Shown: positions 1-12,100 of the stretch, in pieces
Position numbering within the stretch: position 1 is the first letter of the stretch
Layout of the letters: every line of letters starts with the position of its first letter
Notes under the pieces: model-generated
Databases searched by the model: none
What the model was told of the DNA's origin: nothing
What the model saw: the letters and a program-made list of their open reading frames with translations, nothing else
Assembly: GCF_003672135.1 (NCBI RefSeq)
Contig: NC_039510.1
Span: 14,260,001 to 14,324,000, forward strand
Source: Ooceraea biroi
Taxonomy: Eukaryota; Arthropoda; Insecta; Hymenoptera; Formicidae
Length of the DNA: 64,000 nucleotides
Direction of reading: 5' to 3'
Made by a program: the position numbers and the translations under genes

Positions 1-3000
1 CGTCGGGAATTTAGCTAAGATGATACGTGATTAATTTTGAGCATGACATTAACTCCTCTGCGGCTAGACCGTTGCGTGCACGCTTATTCCTGTGTAAACG
101 GGTTACAAACTACACGTGTAAGACGATCCCAGGGTGTGCGCGGGGTATTTGCACGAGCACAACGGGCATGGGGTGACCCAGCACCAGCACTCGTCTACGT
201 GTACACAACTTAGCTCAAGGAGTTTGCCGGCGTTCTTGCTTGCATTTGCCTAACCACGTTAACGGATCCCGATCCAAATATCAGCCCCGGGGTGCTCTCT
301 TGCGGCTCGCGCTTCCTGCACACGGGTCGGTGCCAAGACCAGCCTTTGTCCCTGCGAGTTCCCACAAAACAAATCCGGAGTTTCGCGATTTACCGCTTGA
401 ATGCAGCGCGCGTCCTCCTCGAGCGACGAAACTTTATTCAATCTTTAAACATGATGAATTAATCTTACGTAACCCAGGATCTACATTTCTCATTACAGAT
501 GAGTGGAAAACGGACCAGGAGTTTTAAATGCGCCGTTCACCATCGGGACCGCGAAGTCTGCTCGGAGAACGATTTCCACCTGCTCGTGCATGAGCCGCCT
601 CTATTTCGCAGGTACGATTAGTCTTATGTGATCCTATGTTCTGCAAAATGCGACTCGATAATCAAGCGCTCGTGCGATCAATTCACACTATCAATTACGA
701 GTTACCTGATTTAGCTCCTTTTTAAGAACCTGAGTGACAAGAAACGCGGCTCCAACCTGAAAGCTAAATAGTAATAACCAACAACGCGAAAGCCTCAAAA
801 TTTTAATGACCCGTTATTATTGCGACTTGTAATTAAAAATATACGCTTAATGGATGACGGGAGCTCGGTCACGAATAAAAGTTCCGCGAAGCGTTTCTTT
901 AGAGATACTACATTGTACGTTCGAGTTAAGATAATGGCATAGAAGCAAGTTGAAATGGAGATAAACCGATTCTTTCACCCTGGCGAGAAAGATGCACGGA
1001 GACAGTGGGGAAAGTGGATAAAACGAAGGCGTGAGGCGTGAAGGAAGTCCTGCATTTTATTATTCCGTCGGAATATCCGACGTGAACGGCGACGATGACG
1101 GGGAAACGGCGACGGCAACGCGGACGAGGACGACCGTTCTTACAGTATTTCTGCTGTGCATTTTATGCCGCGCATCGTTACCCATGCGAGAGAGCTCCGG
1201 GGAAGGTACCCGACATACCACGTACATTGTACGACCTGCGAAACATCTACATCTTCCCGCTTCCTACGACCCGCTCCTGCAATCCTGCTTCCTTCTTTGT
1301 GCCTTTCTCACTTGCGCTTTTTCTACGCTTCGCGGGATTATAAATGCGACGATCTTGTTATTTACCGATACTTCCGCGCTTTCTTCAAGCAGCACTTCCA
1401 TAAGCACCTCGCGCACCTTCCTTCGGAAATTGAAGCAGGTCCAGCGTTGAAAAACTGAATTTCCATAAAAAGAAGATGTATTTTATGTTTTTTCATTTTT
1501 TCGGACTCGGATTATTCGAACCACGTAAGCTTCCAGTTTCCAATTGGAATTATTTTACTGGCTCGATCATCAGAAAATTCCTGATATTCGTATAAACCGC
1601 GCGCAGATTGTTATTGAAACCGACTATCGCACACGAATTATTGTTATAATCGACAATAGTAAATATCGTTCGTCGTTAATCATACATTTAACGAATGCAA
1701 CGAGTCCGTCAGTAGGTGCAATAATTTACGGAATAATCGCTGCTACGCGACAGGGCTTAATAACGCAATTTATTGACGTCGCCGATGTGCGCGATGCAGT
1801 TTCGAGCGTAATTTGCAATCGTACGTGACGAAATATTCGATGTGCAATATAAATAGACGCGCCCCCTCCCTCCCCCTCCCGCGGCCTGCCACCGCACGCT
1901 ATCTGCGACATCATTTATAATAATGCCAGGATCGGTGTCCCGCGATCCTAAAAGCGCGCCGCGGTTTCGCCGGCGTTATATCTAAGGATATTAATACTCC
2001 TTTTTCTCTGGAGCCTAGCTCGATAAGATGAATAGGTTTGGATGTGTATCGGGCATCGAGAAGACGCCGCCCGCGCGCCGCGCGTCTCTCAAGCGTGGTC
2101 GATTCGACTTGTTCCTGGGTGCTATTCATAAATAATTCATCGTATCGCCCGCACGAAAGAGACGGAGGTGGTGCTCGACGGAGGGAGGAAGGACGAGCGA
2201 GAAAGTAAGAGAGAGAAAAAACGAAGAGACAGGGAAGTGCGACCGGGGATAGGCCGCGCGAGACTTTGTGGCAGAAACAGGGGGCGGCTCTGTATGAAAA
2301 GTAATGGAGCTCTTAGACCGCAAAACCCTCAAAACTTTGACAATGGTTGAATCGTTGAATCGTTCAGAAATATTTGTCAGTTTTTTAGATTTATGCACTG
2401 CGAGACAGAGTGCGCGTGATAGCTGACGAGACGGAACTCTTTTAAACTTTTCCTCGCCTAGTTATCTTTTCAGTCAAGATTGTTCAACCGTTATTAGCTT
2501 TTTAATGCTTTAAAGTCACGCATCTTTAAAAAGAGACCCGAAAGACAGAAGAAGAAGGAAAAAACTACTGAACCATACAACGTAAATGAAAATCGAATGA
2601 CAAAGAGGAAAAGTATAAAACGAGTACAGAGAAAGAGAGAAAGAAAGAGGAGAGGGTATAATAAGCACCATGAAATCTGGGCACACCGCGCTACGCCGCG
2701 CCCCGACGACGAGGAATTCCTGTGCACACAAGATAAGAAGAAGCAGCAACTTGCAGGCGGGGCTCTTTGCAAATAAAATATCGTCTCGTGTCAAGCGGTC
2801 GCGTTTGGGGGAGGAAGGCAGAGCTGACGAGGGGGTTGCTTGGGAGCGCGGAGACACCCTGGCGCGCGTTACGACGGAAATATGACGAGACGATATTCCG
2901 AGCAGGTAGCGGGCGCATGCTTGGAATTCGGTGTTAGTACAACCCTTAAGTCTCGGCCGCGCCACCTCGAATCCCTTCTCGCCCCTTTTGTCGTCCTTCC

Positions 3001-6000
3001 CCACTCACGATCACTCACGCGACCGCGTCTTTCCGTCTCTTCCTCTCTCCTTTCCGTTCGCACTCCGTTACGTTACGCAATGAGAGTATGTAAATTTCAC
3101 CGCTGGCTCGTGAAAAGGTGCGACTTCTCCGTTTCGCACCCCCCTCCCCCCGGGAGCTCGCGTTCCCAGCACACCTGGAAAACTGAATGTACGCGGCGGT
3201 GGGTTTATGGTGGGTGATACGTCTTGGAGGCGAGTCACATTGGTCATGAGACTGTTGGTCGTGTGTGAGGGATGTTCGAGGTCCCCTCGAGTTTCTCCGA
3301 CGCGAGTTGCAACTGGAATTCGCATGGAAGATTCGAACGAACGAGTCGCGCAAGTGAATTGCGTTCGAACAGCTCGAGATAGAGATATTTGGGCTTAGAG
3401 CTCGGATGAACTCGGAATTGAAATGGAATCAATGATCGAACTGCTCGATCGATTTCGTTTTGTCATTTTAATTCTTCATTCTGCTGCTTTTCTACATTCA
3501 GAATCGAATCGGTCGAATGCATTTTCAGGCTTGAAAGCTTTAAGAAGCTCGAATAATTCAAATGCTACGGATTACTCGATTGCTGTCTGAAAAATTTCCA
3601 GCCGTGTTTGATCTTCAAATCTCGTCATTCTGCCTGCTGTTCATTTTGCAAATCGACGTACTTACATTTATGTCATCGCGAAAAAAAGACCGCACAAGCA
3701 ACGCTCCGCACGCTTTCTGTGTTGCTGTCAGTATTTCATTCTCGCTCGACAAACTCGAGATGTGTACATTTTCGCAAGGCGGACAGGTACATTTGCACAA
3801 AAAGAACCAGTTACATACGGTGTACCAAAACTCCCGCGCTTCTCATTCAGTCCCAGCCCTTTGTCGACCCCCGCTCGTCCCCGTGTCTCCATTTTTCACC
3901 CTCGCGAAATCGTCATCCAGCCGTAATGCGTTCATTCGCGTTCCTCGTCGACACGCGGCGACGAGCTTCTGCTGTCTCGTGAAATACCACTCCGCTTCAT
4001 ATTCCATCGCGAGCATACGTGCATAACTGTTTATAATGAACCGCCAGCGGTGGTTTGCACGCGGCGGTGGCACGATTATTTCGCGCTTTTAACGCGCTCT
4101 CCGCGGTTTTCTCCCAGAAAGAGCGCGAGCGTTCCTGCCGAAGTAGCGGAAGCGTAACATCGACGACAACAACGACAATGCAGGACACGGCTGCGTTTTA
4201 TACAGAAGCGGCTGTTGAATGATTAAAAACTTGAATCGCAAATTACTTGCAGCTTGCCGGTACATCGTCACCGAGTAATTAAGGAAAGTCCAATGCAGGT
4301 TTCCGCGGTTTTCGCTCGTGCGTCTCGCAGATTTTGCCAGGAATTTTGAGAGTCATTCACAGGAAAAATTTTCCCGAGCAAGCATGAATCTGAATTAAGC
4401 GACCATCAGTCCTTTCCCTCAAAAATGCTGAAAATAACTCGAACAATGTGTTGAAAATTATTTATGCATAATAGTCGCATTATGGTTTGCGTGCAGTCAT
4501 AATTAAATGGTCGAACAGAATATTTGTATCGCATATTTTTGCTATAGTTTGCAAAATGGAGCAATTTGGGAAAAGTATAATATATTTGATGTAAAATTGG
4601 AATTCGTTTCCTGTAGTAATACTTTTCCATTAAATTCCTCAATAAAAATAAAATTTAATTAAAATCTAAGTCAAATTATATTTAATTGCAAAATTAATAA
4701 TTTAACACAATTATGTGAAACGTAGGAATATATTCCGCGGTAAATAATGGCGACCACAGTGATGCTGACGACGTACTTGCTAAGAGAAATTTAATTGATT
4801 ATCGTTTACCCAGTCTTGGTTTAATTTACTCTTAGAGCTCAATTTTAAGTATTTATTTCTTAATTCGCGAGACCGCCATTTAGGATCACGTTTGCTGCTG
4901 TTTGCAGGCCGTCCTGTGCGCGTGTCGCTTCTGGGTCCCCTGTTTAATCCCCGTGTAACTTTCACACACGTGATTGCTCGTCCGTTGTGCGATCCCGTCA
5001 AATCCAATTTCACTGTCGACGATAGGCCTACTCCGCTCGTACGATAAGATCTGGCGAGACGCGCAGTAGACACACATTGTAGAGCGCTCAAGTTAATAGG
5101 CGACATAAAGGGACCGCGGGTAGGTGTGCGTGTGCGTCGAAGGGCGATCTGCTCGGTCGTGAAAGACGCATTTAAAGGGGGCAACAGTGGTCGACATCGG
5201 GAGGAGGTCTGAAAATCTGCACCTGGTCAGCTCCGGCGTGCGTGCGTGCGCTAGAAAATGGGGCGCGAGAGAGAAAGAAACAGAGAAAGAGGAAGAGGAA
5301 GACTGAGAGAGAAAGAGAGAGTAAGAACTCTCGTCGGCAGGTACACATGCGGCTACCGATGTCGCTGTCCAGATGTACCGGTGGTCAGATCCCGAGGAAA
5401 CCTGCAACAACCAGCATTCGACATCTCGTAGCATCGATTACGGGCGGGACCTGCCCCCTCATTTATTTCGCTTCGCGAATCGTTCCCTCGAAGATCCCTT
5501 TGCGGAGGTTTCCTTGCGCTCGGTTCGGATGAGCGATCGCGAAGTGGCTCTGCAGGACAAACGCACCGACGTTCCGTGTTAAGCAGCGGTCCTTATTGTA
5601 ATCGAGTTCCGGAAAATTGCTGCCAGCGGCGTAATTCGTCTCTGCTTGTTGCATCCCAAGCAATTCTTTGACGTCGGATATACCCTATTACGCAATTCCC
5701 GGATCTTTGTGGAATTCTAAGATAGCTTTGCAACTCTGCGAAGCCAGTGCAATCTTTGCATTGTGCGAAATAACGTTTTATTAAGATTGTTATTAAAGGG
5801 ACTATTTTGCGCGCAATTTTGCATAATTAACAATACGCGAAATAAATTTAATTCAATCATGGTAGAACTGCACATTTCGTATTTATAACACGGATTTCTC
5901 GCAATGATTTGCGCTTCGGCTTTGACGTTACTTCAATCTCATTGTCACTATCGAGAAAATGGAAAACGCGCGAATAATCGCCGTGGAAAAAACGCTCGCG

Positions 6001-7930
6001 CGCGATATGCGAACGCATTTTCCCGTTATCGATATCCTTTTCCCATTTACATTTCAATCGGCGTTTTCACAAAGCGACGCGGCTGATCGCGCGTCGCGGA
6101 GGCGCATAGAGATCGCAGAATTAATGTCTCTGGAGATATTTTCGCGTACTGGAATCGCGAATATAAATCGCGCATGCATGAAAATGCACCTCGGAGCCAT
6201 AAATCAGAACGGCCGTGCAGCGGCTGGCCTCGCGCGAATATTACCGTCATTTGTTTATGTGTATCGCATGAATCTCAGGAACGAGAGTTGTCTGAAGACT
6301 CCAAATTGCTTTCCCAAGTGCCAATCCTTTATAAGTGCGTCTAATCGTCCGTTAGACGTCGTATTCACAAGACACAATTCTGGCTCTACCAGTGACAAAG
6401 TATCTCTTCAAGGGAAAAGAAAACGAGAACGATAAGTTGGCTCGAGAAAAATTTTGCTTTCTCGTTTTTTGGTCTATGCATCTCTCTCTTTCTCGAGATT
6501 ACCATCGAATTCGCATCAGCGAATCGCACCCAATTTATATCTTTTTCAAATCGATCTCGTTATTTAAAAACGAATTTAAGTACATAGAATTGCGTTTTCC
6601 ATGAGATTTTTGCGTCCTATTTTTCCATCCATCTCGGCTGAATTTTTTTCCGTATATCGACAGTTCCGTAAATTTTTGCTCAAGCTCAAGTACTCGCCCG
6701 ACTTTAACGATATGGACATCAGTTTAAATCACGCGAGAATATATATCCAACGATTGATGGAACAATAAAAAGTTTTACGGGACGAAACTCGTAAAGTGTC
6801 GATCGTATAACGATGGCGAAACATACTGTCGTTGTCGTGTAAACAACGTTCGAATAGAAAGCAGGTAAAGTTCCACAAAAAGAGCACTCTTGGCGCAAAT
6901 GATACGTGTATCTGTCAATAGACAGGACATAAATGATTTGCGCGTACTAAAAGTTGAAAATTTATAGAAAATATTATTTTAATTAATGCTCGAAATTCTC
7001 GAGCAATGTAAAATGTTGAAAAAATTAAATTCGAATTTTGAATTCGGATCTTTCAGAGTTGTCGTGAAGACACATCCGAATAGTTCGCTTTGAATTTCGG
7101 TAAAATAATCAAACAAAATTGAAAAAAAATATGAACAAACTGATTTAATTCAAATCGAACATAACATTTAAAGGTTTTTTTTACAGTGAATAATGCAATT
7201 TGTCTAAATATCTTTACTACAATTTTGCCCAAATGTTGAGATGAATATTCATACAACATGAAATATTTTACAATTGTAAATCACAGCTACAATCCAATAT
7301 GAAACTGTCACAAGAGAGAACAGCACGGGGAAAATGCTCCGATAATATAAGTAAGATAAGAAATATAAAAATCCGAAATATACCCAGTATAGTCTATCGG
7401 AAAATACGAGACAACAAAACAAATATCATCACGATGTAGTATACGGATGCGATATTGAAATCACTTGCACTATATTGCTTAACGGATGCGGGCAATCGAG
7501 AGAAAACCGCGAATATTATCGACCACATCTACGAACGACACTGGCACACTGATACCGACGCTCCAACACACGAGGAAGAATTCAGGGTGTACATGGCGAG
7601 GTCAAATTACAATTCGATCGTTTGGGATCTGGAAATCTGTTCGCGTGGTGATATTCCCAGGTGAACACTCGCTCGATAGTACAATCCGATTGCCGTTCTG
7701 AAGATTCTCGTTATCGATCCCTGTCACACACGTGAATACCTTGAAGAGAACCGAAAGGTTTAGGGAAAAGATGTTCCCTAATCAGAGACACTGAATTTTT
7801 CTCCCTCCCCCTTTCCCATCTCGTTTCTGGAGCTCTCAATGACACTGAGGCACCTGGTGGCGCACGATGCGCAAAGTTTGCTCTTCGGGGTGGAACAAGA
7901 AGAAGACGAGGATATCCGAGACATCGATGG
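1..7930. other. Gene-free stretch, left end
   Basis: I see no exon here that I can support. Open frames on both strands are short, rich in R/S/L, and lack recognisable domains or clear splice-site pairs. The stretch contains purine-rich GA tracts (about 2190-2240 and 5257-5330), pyrimidine-rich tracts, and a cluster of TCGA/TTCGAA-like words around 3430-3560. AT-rich segments such as 4400-4740 and 6950-7260 look like ordinary intron or intergenic DNA. Confidence 0.6.
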
Positions 7931-8170
7931 CAAGAGCTAAGCGACAAAGCGCAGATCACACGAAGCGCACGGCGCGGCGTCTCGCGACCGAATGCCGAGC
8001 GAGTGAATCGTAAAGGGTCCCTCCGACGTCCGCGGCGCCCCATTGGGCCACGGCGCCCCACCGCGCCGGCTTGCCCCTGGACCGAGCCAATCGTGGCGTC
8101 GGCAGCCCCGTCGCTCGCTCGAGACCGCGTGTGCACCCACGCAGGGCGGCTCGTGGCTCGAGGCTCGCGG

Positions 8171-8198
8171 CAGTCACTCAGTCAATCAGTCACTCAGT
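8171..8198 (+). promoter_or_regulatory. Initiator-like CAGTCACTCAGT duplication in a CpG-rich block
   Basis: A 12-base unit, CAGTCACTCAGT, occurs twice (8171-8182 and 8187-8198) separated by CAAT. It contains three copies of TCAGT, the arthropod initiator word. The flanks (about 7930-8240) are strongly GC- and CpG-rich. A cluster of initiator words in a CpG-rich block could mark a transcription start, on the plus strand as read. No TATA box or downstream exon was found, so the promoter role is an inference. It could also be a chance short duplication. Confidence 0.25.
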
Positions 8199-8594
8199 AG
8201 GCCCGCGGCGCGCCACGAGGTGGGATCTGCACGAGTGTGCACGACACGCGCACGGATTTAAAAAAAGCAAAACAACAGAAAGGAAAATAAGAATACACGT
8301 TTATTTGCACGCACGTGCGGACCGTCATCGCGACGAGGGAGATCACCGTCATTGGTCATAATCGTCATCGCCGTCACGTCATCTCTCCCCTTTTTCCGGG
8401 TTCATCCTCTCCTGCGTTGATGCTTGCTGTCGGCACGGGTGGACCTGCGAATCCGTGCGGGCGCACTCGGTCTCGCGCACCGTCACGTCGCGTAGGACGT
8501 CGCGTAAAAGTCGCGTCGTCCTCGCCGCCGTCATCGTCATCGTCGGCGTTCGCGGTCCGGATGTCCCGGCCGAGCTGAGGGATCGCGTACTCAC

Positions 8595-8874
8595 CCTCGC
8601 GCGGAACCTGGTGCCCTACGGCGGCCCGTAGTGCGTGCGCTACTAACGCGGTGACAACAGCAGCCGCGGCCGCGCGCGGAACCATGTGCGTGACAGCCAC
8701 GCCGTTAAGCGCGACCAAGATACTGAAGGACAGCGCGAGCAGCCGCCAGCCGGCGAGGACTACTATCGCGACCAGTGCACAGGTGCAAGGATTAACCGGC
8801 GGCGGTGGCCGCAACGGCGACAACCACCAGCACCGCAATGGCGAGTCGGACAGACCGCAGCACACGTCGATCAT
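8595..8874 (-). CDS. Candidate first coding exon, unrecognised membrane or secreted protein
   Basis: On the minus strand an ATG at 8874-8872 opens 93 codons plus one base and ends at 8595, directly before a strong donor, G|GTGAGTACG. The peptide begins MIDVCCGLSDS and has a Cys/Trp/Pro-rich stretch (residues 5-32). A long hydrophobic segment follows (about 33-61), then a second alanine- and valine-rich segment (about 68-82). This could be a signal anchor or one to two membrane helices. I do not recognise the protein. The frame is open for another 105 codons upstream of this ATG, and the bases around the ATG are a poor start context (T at -3), so the true start could differ. The exon lies in a CpG-rich block (about 8420-8870), as promoter-proximal exons often do. 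Against it: GC-rich DNA gives long open frames by chance, and I found no second exon. Confidence 0.3.
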
Positions 8875-9189
8875 GTAAATATTATCAGTGTTTTCTTCCC
8901 CAGCGAGAGGTCTTACTCTGCGTCTCTTTCCTTCTCTTTTTCTCACTCTCGAGTATTTTGACGATTGCCGACACGAGCAAGGACGATGAACTCGCGCGAT
9001 CGATCGACACAGATTGTATAATCCTTCGAGTGTCAAGGCCGCGACGACGGTGAAAAGTATCGCGCGCGCGTCACTCAACGTGGAACAAATTTGAAATTGG
9101 ACAAAAATCATTCTCCAAGAGGAGGAGGTCACGCGAGGTTGTAGACACGTGAGCCGAATATTTTGTCGAAGGAAACGAGCATTTCGCAA

Positions 9190-12100
9190 ATATCAGAGAA
9201 ATTGGAATTGTCTCTGTTCGTTGAGTGTTCTTTTGAGATATTGTGCGACTGCGATTATTATAGGACAATTATATTCGTCATGATTGATTGACTGTCGAAG
9301 TTGTCACGACGAATTTTAGGCGCGAGTAAATTGCACCTCTCGCGAGATTGGCACTCGAAAGATTAGTATTATTTGGGGATTAATATCACGACATCGGATA
9401 ACGCGTTTGGCTGATAACAAAATAAATATTGCCCGATTGAAATGTCAACAGGAATCTCGAACGATGATTCGGATTGTCCTGATTCGTCTTGTAGCCGAGA
9501 GAGAGTCTCACAAACTATGCACCAATTCACAGTACCCACATTGTAATATTTCAAGATTGTTATTTCCTGATAGAAAAATTATCGACTTTTTAGGATTGCT
9601 ATTTTCTGATTAAAAAGATAGAGAAATCATCCGGTAAATGTCCCTTCATGCAAGGAAGGTGATCATCCGTCATCCTTATCCTTCAAAAAAGATAAAATCG
9701 CGCTCTCGACACGATTAACATTTACATCGTCGTTAACATTTACATTACCCCGCATCGCGCTCTCCCAAGCTTCGCCGCAGAATGTATGTTTCCGCGATGT
9801 ATCCTGCGCGTATCGATTAACGATATATCGCGACGAGCGCACACATTCGTCGCCGATACATCCCTTCAATAATTCACGTCGCGCGTAAGCTTATTACTCG
9901 GTTGATTCACTGTGGATTCGTAAATCTCTCCGATAGTTCGACGGTACTGTACTCGGCGCGTGCCGCCCGATACTCTTTCTCTCTCTCTCGCTCTCTTTTT
10001 CTTTCCACCCTGGTCTACTCTCTACGAGTTTGCCTTGCAATTTCATACGAATCACGCGGAGTGTCTTCGGGAATATTTTATCTCAATGGGCGCGAGACCG
10101 ATCACTTCAACTTCGCCGTACTACTTCGCCTCCGTGCTCCTGGGGATGGATCCCCGGAATATTATCCGTAGCGGAAACTGGGGAAACGTGTCCGCGTTTT
10201 TAACGAAACGTGCAAATAAGTTTTCCCCTTCCTCTGAACGTTATCTATCTTGAAACATATCAGGAAAAATCTATTTTACGTTTTGAGGAATACGTAGAGA
10301 TGGAGAAATTCCGTTTTCAAGATTTTATCGAACGAAGCTCTTTAAAGCGCTGTAGAAAAATTGCATCTGCATCAGAGATATTCAAAATCATCGTTATGCA
10401 TGCAAGAATATGCACTGTTTATTTTATATATTTTTTTAAGTACGATTCCCGGAAATTAGACATAATATTTTTGTATACATAATTGTCATGTGCAAAGGTT
10501 TATTTTAACAACAAGTTGGAAGAAAATTATTTATCTGAATTTACAATTCGCACACGCGGAACACAAGCGCGAATCGACAGACGGCGGTGTAATTTGATCA
10601 ATCGAGAGCCGAAAAAGGTGATCGATCGCGGTAATCGCGTCGTTGAAACTAGTTTAGAAAAAGGGAGATACGCACACGATAGTCGTCGATCACGCAAGGC
10701 ACGCATTTTCGCGCAGCTGCGTTTGCAACGTGCGCAAAATTGACAAATCGTCGTGTTTAACGGGAACGTTTCGCAGGCCGACGTCACGGATAGAGTCGTC
10801 GACAGTCATTTGTCACTAATGATTAATTACGTTACACACCTCAATTTGTCGACATTACGCGGATCCGTTTTACGCTTACGGGACGATACGTTATTGCCAG
10901 GGCGCGAAACACGTCAGAAATTATTGCGGTGACCCACATCCAACTGACAGACTGTCGATGTTTCGGCTGGTTCACAATTGAAACGCACCTCCACGTTACA
11001 GTTTATCGTCAACAATTAATTATCGACATGCCCGTGTCGATAATATAATGCGGCGCGCTATCCTCGCGAACGTGGCACCTTTTTCTGAGCACATGTCAGA
11101 GATAGCACTTTTATTGCAACCAGAAATTTAATTTAGACATTTTAATTTTAAACCGTGGAATTTGTAACTTCTTAAATTGTTATCTCCGAAAACAACGTTT
11201 TTATGATAACTTTTCTGCTTAATAAAAAAGAAAGGAAAATTTGCAATGAGAAGAGATTTGTAAATTAATGGATTAACTTTCTCGTTTGCGTACAAATATA
11301 TCGCGTTTTTCAAGAAATTATTGTGATAAAATAATTCTCCTTCTGTTTTTTATTTTCGTAAATTTTTTATCCGACAATAATCTCTATCCGACTGCACAAA
11401 GATTCCCATGCGTCGCGCTGGCGTGTTTGCGGAGATTCGCAAATTTAATATAGCCCATTCGCGTATTTACTTAGCCGTAGCGTCTGTCGAGTATTTTACT
11501 TGGACGACACTCTGTTATGGGCAGAAGGGGCAGGAGGTAGTCGCGAAGGGGCAGGACCACGACGAGGAAAATGCGAAACTTTTATTGCAAGTTGTTGCGC
11601 GCCGGCTTGAAGCTGTCCCTCGAAAACGTATAAAATGTACGTTTGCAATGGTACAAGCGTGCATTCGCGTGCGTGCGTGCATGCGTCGAATCTGCATTTT
11701 TACTCGAGGATTTTCTTTTACGGTGGACTTCGCGCTCCTTTATAGAAAATTCACGGACGATGTATACACAGCTGCAGAACTTCCAACATGCCGGTACACG
11801 TACGTATGTGTGTGCGTGGCGAATAACGTGTACGTTGTGCATGCATTATGCAGGCCTTACGAGTCTGCACATACCGGGAAAAAGTTGCGGATAACAGGAA
11901 ACCGCGAGATTTTTGAGCTTACATTTTCAAGTTTGTAACTGATTCTTCAGTGTGCACTCGTTTAAACGCTCTTCAACCAGAGATACTAGTCGGAGTCGAC
12001 GCGTATGGTTGTTTTCTACTGTGCATATTGATAATAAATAAAACAATTTCGTAATTTTTCGGCATTCTTTCGATGTATGTAAAATCTCAGAAAGAATGTG

